The notes beneath the pieces were generated by a model. The model worked only from the letters and a program-made list of their open reading frames with translations, did no database searches and was not told where the DNA came from. The position numbers were made by a program, and so were the translations under genes. From Rhizobiaceae bacterium (GTDB lineage Bacteria > Pseudomonadota > Alphaproteobacteria > Rhizobiales > Rhizobiaceae), in the NCBI GenBank assembly GCA_023953835.1, contig JAMLJB010000001.1, forward strand, positions 1,550,001-1,614,000: a DNA stretch of 64,000 bases, read 5' to 3'. Numbering within the stretch: the stretch's first letter is position 1; each line of letters begins with the position of its first letter. Of this stretch, positions 49,205 to 57,905 are shown in pieces.

Positions 49205-50623
49205 TCATCGCCACCCGCGCGCGCGTTCCACCGCGCGTGCGAAGAGCGTGGCGCGCTCGGGGGATGTCGGACGTGGCTTGAAAGTGCGAACCGTCTCCGC
49301 ACCGGGGGCGAGTTCCAGTTCGGCTCCGAGTCCTTTCGCGGCAAGCGAGGCGGTACCGAACGCCGTCATTTCGTCGAAGCTGCTCGTCCTCACCTCCCGG
49401 CCAAGGGAATCGGCCAAGAATTGCGCAAAATAGGGGCTTCGCGACAGGCCTCCGTCGATGCTGATAGCGGGGGCGAGTGGCACGCTGCCGCTCATCGCCG
49501 CCAGCACATTGGCGGTGAGCAGCGCGATGCCTTCGAGCAGGGCCTGGCGCATGTCGCTGCGCGACATCTCGGGCGTCAGGCCAAGCATGACGGGGCTGGC
49601 GGTTCTGTCCCAGTAAGGGCAGGCAAGGCCGGAAAATGCCGGAATGAACACCAGCCCCCGGTCGATGGCGGCCGGCTGATCGAACGCGCCGAAATCGTCC
49701 ATGTTGTCGGCCAGTCCGGCCTTGAGCGCCCATTCAACCGATGAACCGGCGTCATAGACCCCGCCGTCGAGCGCATAGACCGGGCCGTCGCCGATGTCCC
49801 ACGCGACGGTTGGAAGCAGCCCGGCCGCCTGTTCCGGTGGCACGATCTCGCTTCCTGTCACGGTGAGCGCGAATGCGCCTGTGCCGAATGTGATCTTGCT
49901 GTCTCCGGCCCGCCGGCATCCATGTCCGTACAGCGCCGCCTGCTGGTCGACGACGGATGCTGTGACCGGAAGCGATCCGACAGAACCGAAATCACTCACC
50001 GTTCGCTCGATCCCGGGCAGGCAGTCCATGGGGACACGGAACAGTGCGCACAACTGCTCGTCCCAAGCGCAGCTTCTGATGTTCATCAGGGAGGTGCGCG
50101 AGGCGGTCGTCACATCCGTTGCGAAGCGCCCGGTGAGATTGTGCAGGAAGAAGGCGTCAGTGGTGCCGAGGCACAGGCGACCGTTTCGATGAGCCGCGCC
50201 CACCGCTTCGATATTGTCCAGCATCCAACGGAACTTGGCGGCGGAGAAATAGGGATCGACGGGAAGGCCGGCGCGTTCGCGGGTCAGTTCCTCGGCTCCG
50301 GCGGATCGCAGTTCGGCGATTTCCGGCGTCGTGCGGTTGTCCTGCCAGACGATCACAGCGCTGAGCGGTTCCAGCGTCTCGCGGTCCCATGCGAGGCAGC
50401 TTTCGCCCTGATTGGCGAGGCCGATGGCCTGGACCTCGGGCCCTGCCAGGCCGATGCATGACCGGACATTTGCGAGAAGCTCGAGGGCGTCATGCTCGAC
50501 CCATCCCGGTTGCGGATAGTGCTGGGCGTGCCGGGTTCCACCCTTTATCGAAAGGCTGTCGCCGTCGACGGTGAGAATCCGTGTCGATGTGGTACCCTGG
50601 TCAATGGCGGCGACGCATACCAT
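49205..50623 (-). CDS. FGGY-family carbohydrate kinase, glycerol kinase-like
   Basis: A 472-residue kinase. The first FGGY half begins AAIDQGTTSTRILTVDG and shares YPQPGWVEHDALELL with glycerol kinase. DAGSSVEWALKAG and IDGGLSRSPYFAQFLADSLG belong to the second half. It is the last gene of a three-gene minus operon that includes two flavoproteins. The kinase may act on glycerol or a related polyol; no glycerol facilitator is nearby. Its ATG overlaps the stop of the FAD/NAD oxidoreductase (50623-50625). Confidence 0.82.
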   Translation of the reverse strand: MVCVAAIDQGTTSTRILTVDGDSLSIKGGTRHAQHYPQPGWVEHDALELLANVRSCIGLAGPEVQAIGLANQGESCLAWDRETLEPLSAVIVWQDNRTTPEIAELRSAGAEELTRERAGLPVDPYFSAAKFRWMLDNIEAVGAAHRNGRLCLGTTDAFFLHNLTGRFATDVTTASRTSLMNIRSCAWDEQLCALFRVPMDCLPGIERTVSDFGSVGSLPVTASVVDQQAALYGHGCRRAGDSKITFGTGAFALTVTGSEIVPPEQAAGLLPTVAWDIGDGPVYALDGGVYDAGSSVEWALKAGLADNMDDFGAFDQPAAIDRGLVFIPAFSGLACPYWDRTASPVMLGLTPEMSRSDMRQALLEGIALLTANVLAAMSGSVPLAPAISIDGGLSRSPYFAQFLADSLGREVRTSSFDEMTAFGTASLAAKGLGAELELAPGAETVRTFKPRPTSPERATLFARAVERARGWR

Positions 50624-51870
50624 CAGGCATTTTCCAATCGAACATTAATCGTGCGGGGCGCTTCGCCGGACAATAATGCACCGATCGGAATGAGAACACG
50701 CTGTTCAGGTCGGCCCGTCATGGGCTTCGACCAGATCTGCCGACCGTCCGATTCGACCACGAGCCTTCCGGAAACGGGCTCCCCGATCCTGACCTGCAAT
50801 TCACCCATTCCCCGTACGCCTTCCGGTCCCAGCCATTGCGGCACCGCATAGCGTATGCCGTGGCCCGTGGTCACGCGCGTGGCGCGAGCCGGTTCGTCCG
50901 GGGCATCGGCAAGATCCCGGGCGACCATGCGGGCGATACGCCTGCCTTCGGCCCATGACCAGCCGGCGGTCTCGACGGGATGCAGCATGTTGCCGACGGC
51001 ATAAATCCATGGCGCGCTTGTGCGGCCCCGGTCGTCGATCATCGGTCCAGCGGTTCCTTCATCGATTTCGAGGCCGAGCCTGCGGGCAAGTGCCGCCTCC
51101 GACGTAAAGCGTCCCGTCAGCACCACGCCGTCGCATTCGACTTCGCTCGCGGCGCCGTCGGGTCCGAGCAGACGCACGCTTTCCACGCGGCGGGACCCGA
51201 CAATCTCGGATATGCGGGTGCCGTAATGGACCTTGATGCCGAGCAGGTTGGGGAGAAGCGAGAAGGGGCGGCGCAGGATCGGCGACGGCCTTGGTTCGAC
51301 AAGCGCCACCGGCTTCGCGCCGATCGAAACGCAGGTGAGAATTGCCGACATCGACACCAACTCGCTGCCGACCACCAATGGCCGCCGAAACGGCTTCAGC
51401 TTCTCGCGGTAGGCAAAGAGCTGCAGGGCGTTGGTGTTCATGACGCCGACAGGCCGGTCGCCCGATATCAGCGCGGCGGCCCTTGACGTTTCCCGCGCGC
51501 CCGTCGCCAGCACAATGCGCTTTGCCCTGATCGAGAGCAGGCCGTCCGGGGCGGCGACCGATATTTCGCCGGGTGCGCTGCTTCCGACGGCGCTGTGCCG
51601 CAGGCGCAGGTCGACGCCTGCCCGGCGAGCTGTCTCGGCAAGCCGGTCTGCATAAGCGGGACCTGAAAGGACACGGTGGAACTCGCGCATGCCGAATGGC
51701 GAATGGCCACAAAAGCGGGGGATCCCGCCGGGCTGATCGCTGCGCTCGATGGCGATGACGCTGGAAACGCCGCTCTTTTTCAGCTCGGTGGCCGCCGCGA
51801 GACCAGCCGGTCCCGTGCCTATTACCAACACGTCCGCTTCCGCGTCGGGCTTACGGGCGTCATCCTGCAT
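50623..51870 (-). CDS. FAD/NAD(P)-dependent oxidoreductase
   Basis: A 415-residue pyridine nucleotide-disulfide-type flavoprotein. The FAD motif is VLVIGTGPAGLAAATELKK, with IERSDQPGGIPRF and an ATGARE box. A second Rossmann segment lies around LVVGSELVSMSAIL, and IYAVGNMLHPVETAGW is near the C terminus. It overlaps the dehydrogenase gene by 11 bases (51860-51870) and the kinase by an ATGA. It probably forms a complex with the BFD-bearing dehydrogenase and passes its electrons to a nicotinamide or other carrier. The physiological partner is unknown. Confidence 0.82.
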   Translation of the reverse strand: MQDDARKPDAEADVLVIGTGPAGLAAATELKKSGVSSVIAIERSDQPGGIPRFCGHSPFGMREFHRVLSGPAYADRLAETARRAGVDLRLRHSAVGSSAPGEISVAAPDGLLSIRAKRIVLATGARETSRAAALISGDRPVGVMNTNALQLFAYREKLKPFRRPLVVGSELVSMSAILTCVSIGAKPVALVEPRPSPILRRPFSLLPNLLGIKVHYGTRISEIVGSRRVESVRLLGPDGAASEVECDGVVLTGRFTSEAALARRLGLEIDEGTAGPMIDDRGRTSAPWIYAVGNMLHPVETAGWSWAEGRRIARMVARDLADAPDEPARATRVTTGHGIRYAVPQWLGPEGVRGMGELQVRIGEPVSGRLVVESDGRQIWSKPMTGRPEQRVLIPIGALLSGEAPRTINVRLENA

Positions 51871-53314
51871 TCGATTGGCCGCCGTCGATTATGTCATGAC
51901 GCGCATCGATGCGGGGCGAGGCAAGTGCGGTAATCCTGGCGGTGCAGTTGAAGCCCTGGCACTGGCCCATGCCGCAGCGGGTGCGGCGTTTCAGTCCGCC
52001 GAGATCGCCGGCGGGCAGCGGCCCCGACAGGGCGGCCTCTAATTCTCGGCGCGTTACCATCTCGCAATGGCAGACGATCTCATCATATCCGGGCTTCTGC
52101 CAGTCGCGCGGCAGATGCTCTGCAAGGTTCGGAACGCTCACGGACGGCTCAGGCCCGGGTGCCGGGCGGGGCGTCGAGCCGGCATATAGGCCAAAAACAT
52201 GGTGCGCGATGCCGAGCGCCGCCGTCATCCCGGTCGAACGAATGCCGCCCACCGTTATCCAGTTGCGTGCGCCGTCCATCGAGATCCGATATTCCTTCTT
52301 TTCGCTCGCCGGACGCAAACCGGCATAGGCGGCCGTAATGGATATGTGCCGGATCGCCGGGAGCATCTGCCCCGCGCGGTCGATCAATGCGCGCATCTTT
52401 TCCCGCTCGACAGTGGCGCGGGCGCGGTCGTCCTGCTCCTCGGCGGTCGGGCCGATCAGCACATTGCCGAAGATCGTGCGCGTCAGGACGACGCCCTTCG
52501 TATGCTCGCTCGGCACCGGCAGCACGATCCCGTTGAGCAGCCTTGAAGCCGACTTCTCGAATACGACAAACTGGCCCTTGCGCGGCTTGATGGCGAAGTC
52601 GCTCGCGCCTTTCAGCCGTTGCTCAACGATATCGCCGTATAGGCCCGCGCAATTGACGACATGGCGCGCGCGAAACCGGCTCCTGGCCGTTTCCAGCGTC
52701 CATATTTTGCCGTCGAAATCACCGCCGAGGACTTCGGTTCGCAGATGGACCTGTGCGCCAAGCCTGATCGATTGCAGAACATAGGCAAGGAACGGCGACC
52801 ATGGATCGATGAGCGCTTCGCCGGGAACGCGCAAGCCGGCAAGCGCGGCGTCGGACAGATGGGGCTCGACCTTCGTGACTTCGGCCCGCTCCAGCGGCAT
52901 GACGTCGTCAATGCCGTTTTCAAGCGCCTGCTCGCGGATGGGCCTGAGCTTCTCCGCTTCCTGTTCGGTCCACGCCACCACCATCGCGCCGCATGCAAAT
53001 AGGGGCAGGTTCATCGTGCGATGGATATCGAGATACTCGCGGTAGCCGTCGCGGATGCATTGAAGCTCAAGGCTTCCGGGCGGCGCATCGAAGCCCGTGT
53101 GCAATATGGCGCTGTTGGCCTTGCTTGCGCCGGACAATATGTCGTCACCGCGCTCCAGCAGCGCCACGCGCAGGCCGTTCAGGGCGAAACGCCGCGCCAT
53201 CGCGCAGCCCACCACGCCCGCACCGATGATCGCCACGTCGAACACAATGCCTGTGCTTTCCGAACGGTCGGACGAGTTCTGTGTCTTGTGCGGACGGTAG
53301 GCGGAGATTACCAT
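51860..53314 (-). CDS. GlpA-like FAD-dependent glycerol-3-phosphate dehydrogenase with BFD domain
   Basis: A 484-residue flavoprotein. The DAO-type FAD motif is VAIIGAGVVGCAMARRFALN, with the GlpA-like segment SGASKANSAILHTGFDAPPG. The catalytic-region stretches TAAYAGLRPASEK and GGIRSTGMTAALGIAHHVFG are present. The C-terminal BFD [2Fe-2S] domain has CHCEMVTRRELEAAL and RTRCGMGQCQGFNC. The first gene of the operon, it probably oxidises glycerol-3-phosphate or a similar polyol phosphate. The frame starts at 53314, but a GTG at 53245 (GTG TTC GAC) is a plausible alternative. Confidence 0.85.
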   Translation of the reverse strand: MVISAYRPHKTQNSSDRSESTGIVFDVAIIGAGVVGCAMARRFALNGLRVALLERGDDILSGASKANSAILHTGFDAPPGSLELQCIRDGYREYLDIHRTMNLPLFACGAMVVAWTEQEAEKLRPIREQALENGIDDVMPLERAEVTKVEPHLSDAALAGLRVPGEALIDPWSPFLAYVLQSIRLGAQVHLRTEVLGGDFDGKIWTLETARSRFRARHVVNCAGLYGDIVEQRLKGASDFAIKPRKGQFVVFEKSASRLLNGIVLPVPSEHTKGVVLTRTIFGNVLIGPTAEEQDDRARATVEREKMRALIDRAGQMLPAIRHISITAAYAGLRPASEKKEYRISMDGARNWITVGGIRSTGMTAALGIAHHVFGLYAGSTPRPAPGPEPSVSVPNLAEHLPRDWQKPGYDEIVCHCEMVTRRELEAALSGPLPAGDLGGLKRRTRCGMGQCQGFNCTARITALASPRIDARHDIIDGGQSNAG

Positions 53315-53322
53315 GCACGGAG

Positions 53323-53351
53323 ATATACTGTGACCAAACGTTCAAGGTCAA
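53323..53351 (-). promoter_or_regulatory. Strong promoter of the GlpA-like operon
   Basis: On the minus strand TTGACC (53351-53346) is followed by exactly 17 bases and GTATAT (53328-53323). Transcription would start about base 53316, so an mRNA starting at 53314 would be nearly leaderless. The same region contains TGTTCG and CGTTCA, similar to GlpR half-sites, and lies before the DeoR gene. Confidence 0.6.
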
Positions 53352-53380
53352 TGACTGTTCGGTAAAATTGAGGAGGCAAC

Positions 53381-54163
53381 ATGACGCCAGCGAAAAGGCG
53401 GGACAGGATCATTCAGTTGGTCAGGGAAAACGACAGGGTGACCGTCGATCATCTGGCGGAATGGCTCAAATCCTCGCGCGAGACCATTCGGCGCGATCTC
53501 GGGGCGCTGGATTCAAAGGGCCTGCTCAAGAAGATCCACGGCGGCGCGATTTCCGTGGAGGCGAATCAGTCGGAAGCCGTTTCCGAAGGCTCGTTCCAGG
53601 CGCGTCTGGCGGAGAATGCGAAGGGCAAGCGGCTGCTTGCGCGCGCCGCCGCCGGGCTGCTCAGATCGGGCGACACGGTCTTTGTCGACACAGGGACGAC
53701 GACGGTTTTCCTGGCCGAGGAAATCGCCCGCTGTGAAGGCATTACGGTCATAACCAATTCGGGCGCAATTGCCTCGCAGGTCGTTAAGGGTAAGGGAAAT
53801 AAGGTTTTTCTGCTCGGCGGCGAGTATCGGGAGGGTGGTAGCGAAAGCGTGGGACCGCTGACCATCGACCAGATCGGGCGCTTCAACGCCTCGCACTCCA
53901 TCATCACCGTGGGCGCGGTCAGCCAGGGCGGGTTCCTGGATTACGACCTGCAGGAGACGGATATAGCCAAAGCCATGATCGCGCAGTCGGCGAAGCTTTT
54001 CGTGCTGGCCGACAGCACGAAGTTCGGAAGGTCGGCGCTGTTCCAGGTGTGCCCTCTGGCTGCTGCCGACATCATCATCACCGACGAGATGCTCCAGGCT
54101 CCCTACGAGGAAGCGCTCGCAGTGGCCGGCGTCGAGGTGGTGGTCGGTCGAAATGGCCTTTAG
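53381..54163 (+). CDS. DeoR/GlpR family transcriptional regulator
   Basis: A 260-residue repressor. The N-terminal winged helix has RRDRIIQLVRENDRVTVDHL, then SSRETIRRDLGALDSKGLL and KIHGGA, characteristic of DeoR proteins. The C-terminal sugar-phosphate-sensing domain holds DTVFVDTGTTTVFLAEEIAR. An AGGAGGCAAC ribosome site precedes the ATG. Divergent from the GlpA-like operon with 66 bases between, and upstream of the amidase operon on its own strand, it could control one or both. Confidence 0.88.
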   Translation: MTPAKRRDRIIQLVRENDRVTVDHLAEWLKSSRETIRRDLGALDSKGLLKKIHGGAISVEANQSEAVSEGSFQARLAENAKGKRLLARAAAGLLRSGDTVFVDTGTTTVFLAEEIARCEGITVITNSGAIASQVVKGKGNKVFLLGGEYREGGSESVGPLTIDQIGRFNASHSIITVGAVSQGGFLDYDLQETDIAKAMIAQSAKLFVLADSTKFGRSALFQVCPLAAADIIITDEMLQAPYEEALAVAGVEVVVGRNGL

Positions 54164-54376
54164 AGAAAAACGGTGCATGCGTTTTGGGCAGAATCACTAT
54201 GCAATGTGCAAAAAAAGAAGGCGAAGTGCGCATATATGGTCGTTGTGATCGGCCGTACAAAAAAGTTAGTTGACTGAACGGGCAATCGTGGACATGGTGA
54301 ATGGCAGCTCCTCGGGCGCCTCTCGCGGCATGTGGAGGGACGAAGGGCAGTGGCCCCAACGAACAGAGGGAACATC
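54164..54376 (+). other. Intergenic control region of the ABC-amidase operon
   Basis: A 213-base gap. It contains an A-run and a TTGACT (about 54267) with a weak downstream match, CATGGT, at 17 bases, so a promoter is possible. CGAACA appears near 54358. No gene is visible. Confidence 0.35.
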
Positions 54377-55939
54377 ATGAAGACGAACAGACGGACTTTT
54401 CTTGGCGGGGTCGCGCTCGCTGGCGTTGCAATGTCGAGCGGAAAATTGTCGCTTGGCGGCACCGCGCACGCTCAGGGCGTCAAGCGCGTCACTTTCGCCT
54501 CTGCAGGCCCGATCACGGGCAACTGGGATACGACCTCGCACACCACGGTCGGCCAGTGGAACGCCGAACATTTCATTTTCAGCCACCTGACCAAGGCTCC
54601 GATGAAGCCGGAGAAGCCGGACGAACTGCTTCCCGATCTCGCAGTGAGCTGGACGATCGTCGATCCGCATACGATCGAGTTCAAGCTGCGCGAGGGCGTG
54701 AAGTTCCACAACGGGCAGGACTTCACCGCCGAGGACGTCAAGGCGACGTTCGACTACGCATCGGACCCGTCCCGGCCCTCCGCCTCGCTCTATCCGGGCA
54801 AGGCAGACATCACGGTCGTCGACAAGTATACGCTGCGCATCAACACGGAGAAGTACGGCTACCCCGCCGCAGCCTATTATTATCTGGTCAGCTTCCTGCC
54901 GATCATGTCCGCGGCCGACATCGCCAATCCTTCGGTATTGCAGGCGAAGCCGAACGGCACCGGCCCCTTCAAATTCGCCGCGACGGAAGGCGACAAGACC
55001 ACGCTCGCCGCCTATGACGACTACTACGACGGGCGTCCGCAGATCGATGAGGTCGTCTATGCCTATGTTCCCAGCCCGAATACCCGCGTCCTCGGCCTGC
55101 TCAACGGCGAATACCAGATCATCGAGCGCCTTGAGCCGGAGCAGTATTCCACGCTTGAATCCAATCCCGACGTCAAGGTGGACCGCGCGCTGTCGCTGGA
55201 GAACAAGTACCTGCATTTCCGCTGCAACAAGCCGCCCTTCGACGACATCCGCGTGCGCATGGCTGCTTGCCACGCCATCGACCGGTCGCAGATCATGGAG
55301 GTGGTGGGCATCGCCGGCCAGGAATCCAGCAGCTATATCTCGCCGCTGAAATTCGGCTATGCCGACATCCCGAACTATCCGACCTACGATCCGGCGAAGT
55401 GCCAGGAACTGCTTGCCGAGGCGGGCTTCCCGAACGGACAGGGCCTGCCCGAACTCGAATACATCACCTCGGTTGGCTTCTATCCCAAGACGCGCGAATA
55501 TGGCGAGCTGATCACCGCCATGATGCAGGAGCAGGGCTTCCCGGTGAAGCTCACCGTTCTTGAGCCGGCTGCATGGGAAGACCAGATCTACCGGCGCGCG
55601 GACGGCCAGGGCGCGGGACACATGGTCGATGTGGGCTGGATGACCGGCTCGCCCGAACCCGACCTCGTGCTGTTCCCGAACTGGTTCTCCAAGAGCTCGC
55701 TGTTCCCGGGCCTTGTGGATACGGAAATCGACGCGGTGCTGGAAAAGGAACGCAATGCCGCGACACCGGAAGAGCGCGCCAAGATCATCCGCGAGGAAAC
55801 CTTGCCGACCATCGCCAGCAAGGTGCCGAGCCTGTCATTGTTCTCGGCGGTGCACTTCCACGCAATGGCCAAGGGCCTCGACAATGTGGTGTTCGCGCCG
55901 AACGGACCGATCGACCTTTCCAAGGCGACACTTTCGTAA
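54377..55939 (+). CDS. Peptide-type ABC transporter substrate-binding protein
   Basis: A 520-residue periplasmic SBP of family 5 (oligopeptide/dipeptide/nickel class). The twin-arginine-like signal is MKTNRRTFLGGVALAGVAMS. The mature protein has DLAVSWTIVDPHTIEFKLRE and GVKFHNGQDFTAEDVKATFD, both typical. ATG 54377 is chosen since it starts the signal peptide and has GAGGGA upstream; an upstream start at 54332 is less likely. It begins an operon of importer and amidase genes. Twin-arginine export suggests folding, perhaps with a cofactor, before secretion. Confidence 0.88.
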   Translation: MKTNRRTFLGGVALAGVAMSSGKLSLGGTAHAQGVKRVTFASAGPITGNWDTTSHTTVGQWNAEHFIFSHLTKAPMKPEKPDELLPDLAVSWTIVDPHTIEFKLREGVKFHNGQDFTAEDVKATFDYASDPSRPSASLYPGKADITVVDKYTLRINTEKYGYPAAAYYYLVSFLPIMSAADIANPSVLQAKPNGTGPFKFAATEGDKTTLAAYDDYYDGRPQIDEVVYAYVPSPNTRVLGLLNGEYQIIERLEPEQYSTLESNPDVKVDRALSLENKYLHFRCNKPPFDDIRVRMAACHAIDRSQIMEVVGIAGQESSSYISPLKFGYADIPNYPTYDPAKCQELLAEAGFPNGQGLPELEYITSVGFYPKTREYGELITAMMQEQGFPVKLTVLEPAAWEDQIYRRADGQGAGHMVDVGWMTGSPEPDLVLFPNWFSKSSLFPGLVDTEIDAVLEKERNAATPEERAKIIREETLPTIASKVPSLSLFSAVHFHAMAKGLDNVVFAPNGPIDLSKATLS

Positions 55940-56007
55940 GGCAGTCACGTCAACCGATCGCGGTGGCGGCGCACCCCGCCGCCACCGGCACTTGAAGGCA
56001 GACGATC

Positions 56008-56997
56008 ATGATCTTCGCACTCGACTTTTTTGCGCGCCGACTGGCGCAGGGATTGGTGATCGTCACCCTCGTCGCTTTCCTCGTCTTCACGCTGCTTCGC
56101 GTCGTGCCGGGTGATCCCGTGCGTATGATGCTCGGCCCGATGACGCCGCCCTCAGTCATGGAGGAGACGGCGCGCGAGCTTGGCCTGCGCGATCCGATAC
56201 CCGTGCAGTTCGCGCGCTATATCAGCCAGATCGCGGTCGGCAATTTCGGAACCTCTTTCATTCGCGGCACGCAGGGAGGAAGCACGGGCGGCTCGCGCGG
56301 CGAAACCACGCACAGCGCCGAGAACCGTGCGCCTGTCATCGGCCTCATCGTCCAGACCATACCCTACAGCCTGCTGCTGGGCGGGCTTGGAATCCTTTTC
56401 GCCATCATCGTCTCGGTGCCCGTCGGGATCTATGCGGGTCTCAATGCAGGCCGATGGCCCGACCGCGCGGCGGTCTATCTCTCTTCCTTTCTCGTGTCCC
56501 TGCCGAACATCTGGCTGGGCATTGTCTTTATTCTCCTTTTCTCCGCCAAGACCGGCTGGCTTCCGGCGATAGGTTACAAAGGCCCCGCCTATGCGGTGCT
56601 CCCGGCGCTGGTGATCGCGTTCGAGCTTGCGCCGGTGCTGATCCGGTCCATCTCGGTATCGGTCGCGAGCGGGCTGCATGAGAACTATGTGGACGTGGGA
56701 AAGGTGCGCGGGCTGACGCGCCGCACCATCATCTCCAAGCATGTGCTGCGCAATGCCTCGATCCCGCTGCTCAACCTCTTCGGTGTGCAGGTGATCGGCA
56801 TGCTGCTCGGCGGCCTCTTCGTGGTCGAGTTCATCTTCAGCTATCCCGGCCTCGGCCTGCTCACCATCAATGCGGTGTTCCAGCGGGATTTCCCGATTAT
56901 CCAGGCGGTCGCCATCCTGTCCGGCGCCGTGCTGGTCGTGGTCAACATGATGGTCGATTTCATCGCGACCAATATCGATAGAAGGCTTCAGTACTGA
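56008..56997 (+). CDS. Peptide-type ABC transporter permease (DppB/OppB-like)
   Basis: A 329-residue permease. The N-terminal helix RRLAQGLVIVTLVAFLVFTL and the motif GDPVRMMLGPMTPPSVMEET are typical of OppB. Six helices are visible, with the EAA loop at GLTRRTIISKHVLRNASIPL. The periplasmic loop contains an unusual Gly/Ser-rich insertion (RGTQGGSTGGSRGET at about residue 90). It overlaps the next gene by TGATG at 56995-56999. It pairs with the second permease to form the importer channel. Confidence 0.88.
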   Translation: MIFALDFFARRLAQGLVIVTLVAFLVFTLLRVVPGDPVRMMLGPMTPPSVMEETARELGLRDPIPVQFARYISQIAVGNFGTSFIRGTQGGSTGGSRGETTHSAENRAPVIGLIVQTIPYSLLLGGLGILFAIIVSVPVGIYAGLNAGRWPDRAAVYLSSFLVSLPNIWLGIVFILLFSAKTGWLPAIGYKGPAYAVLPALVIAFELAPVLIRSISVSVASGLHENYVDVGKVRGLTRRTIISKHVLRNASIPLLNLFGVQVIGMLLGGLFVVEFIFSYPGLGLLTINAVFQRDFPIIQAVAILSGAVLVVVNMMVDFIATNIDRRLQY

Positions 56998-57905
56998 TGG
57001 CGCTGGCCGAGACGACGAAACTGGAACGCGCCCCTCGCAACGAAACCCTCGGCGGACGCATTCTGCGCCTTGCCTGGAAGTCCATCGACTTCAAGATCGG
57101 TTTCACCGTGGCGGCGACCCTCATCCTCCTGTCCATTTTCGGACCCTACATCATCGACGTGTCGCCGACCGCGATGGACGTGAAGGCCAAGTTCCTTCCG
57201 CCGTTTCCGATGGATGGCTGGCAGATCGGTCATCTTGCCGGCACCGACCAGCTTGGCCGTGACCTGCTGATGCGTTCGCTCGTTGGCTTGCGCAATGCGC
57301 TCGTCATCGGCGTGGCGAGCGTCGTCGGCATGTTTGTGCTGGGATCGGCGATCGGCATGATCGCCGGGTATTACGGCAAATGGACCGATCTCATCCTGAT
57401 GCGCCTGACCGACGTGCAGATGTCGATCCCGGTCGTCATACTGGCGATAGCCATACTCGGCGTGACGCGGCCAAACGAAATCCTCGTGATCTCCGTGCTG
57501 ATCCTTGCCGGATGGCCGGCCTATGCGCGCGTTACCCGCAGCGTCGTGCTTGCGGAACGGCAGAAGGAATATGTGCGCGGCGCAAAGATCATCGGCGCTT
57601 CCAATTTCCGCATCATGCTGCGCTACATCGCGCCGAGCATCCTGCCCACAATGGCCTTCGTGGCGGTGCTGGACGTCGCGCGCATGATGATCTTCGAAGC
57701 GATCTTCGGCTTCATCGGCATCGGCATACAGCCGCCGACGCCGACCTTCGGCAACATCATCGCCGCCGGCACGCAATATCTGCTGAACGCCTGGTGGATC
57801 ACCGTTGTCCCCGGCCTGATCCTGACCGTCACGCTGGCCAGCATCAACCTGATGGGCAGTGCGCTGGAACGCGCGCGCAACAAAGTCATACGCGGGGTCG
57901 AATGA
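56997..57905 (+). CDS. Peptide-type ABC transporter permease (DppC/OppC-like)
   Basis: A 302-residue permease with an N-terminal cytoplasmic stretch and six helices. Conserved segments are GTDQLGRDLLMRSLVGLRNA, LTDVQMSIPVVILAIAIL and VLAERQKEYVRGAKIIGASN (the EAA loop). The stop overlaps the start of the ATPase gene (ATGA at 57902-57905). It completes the transmembrane pair of the importer. Confidence 0.9.
   Translation: MALAETTKLERAPRNETLGGRILRLAWKSIDFKIGFTVAATLILLSIFGPYIIDVSPTAMDVKAKFLPPFPMDGWQIGHLAGTDQLGRDLLMRSLVGLRNALVIGVASVVGMFVLGSAIGMIAGYYGKWTDLILMRLTDVQMSIPVVILAIAILGVTRPNEILVISVLILAGWPAYARVTRSVVLAERQKEYVRGAKIIGASNFRIMLRYIAPSILPTMAFVAVLDVARMMIFEAIFGFIGIGIQPPTPTFGNIIAAGTQYLLNAWWITVVPGLILTVTLASINLMGSALERARNKVIRGVE

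Noticed and set aside
57380..57901. N-terminal extension of the dual ATPase to an upstream start
   Set aside because: The extra 174 residues lie inside the permease gene in another frame and have no ABC motifs; an ATGA overlap start is at 57902.
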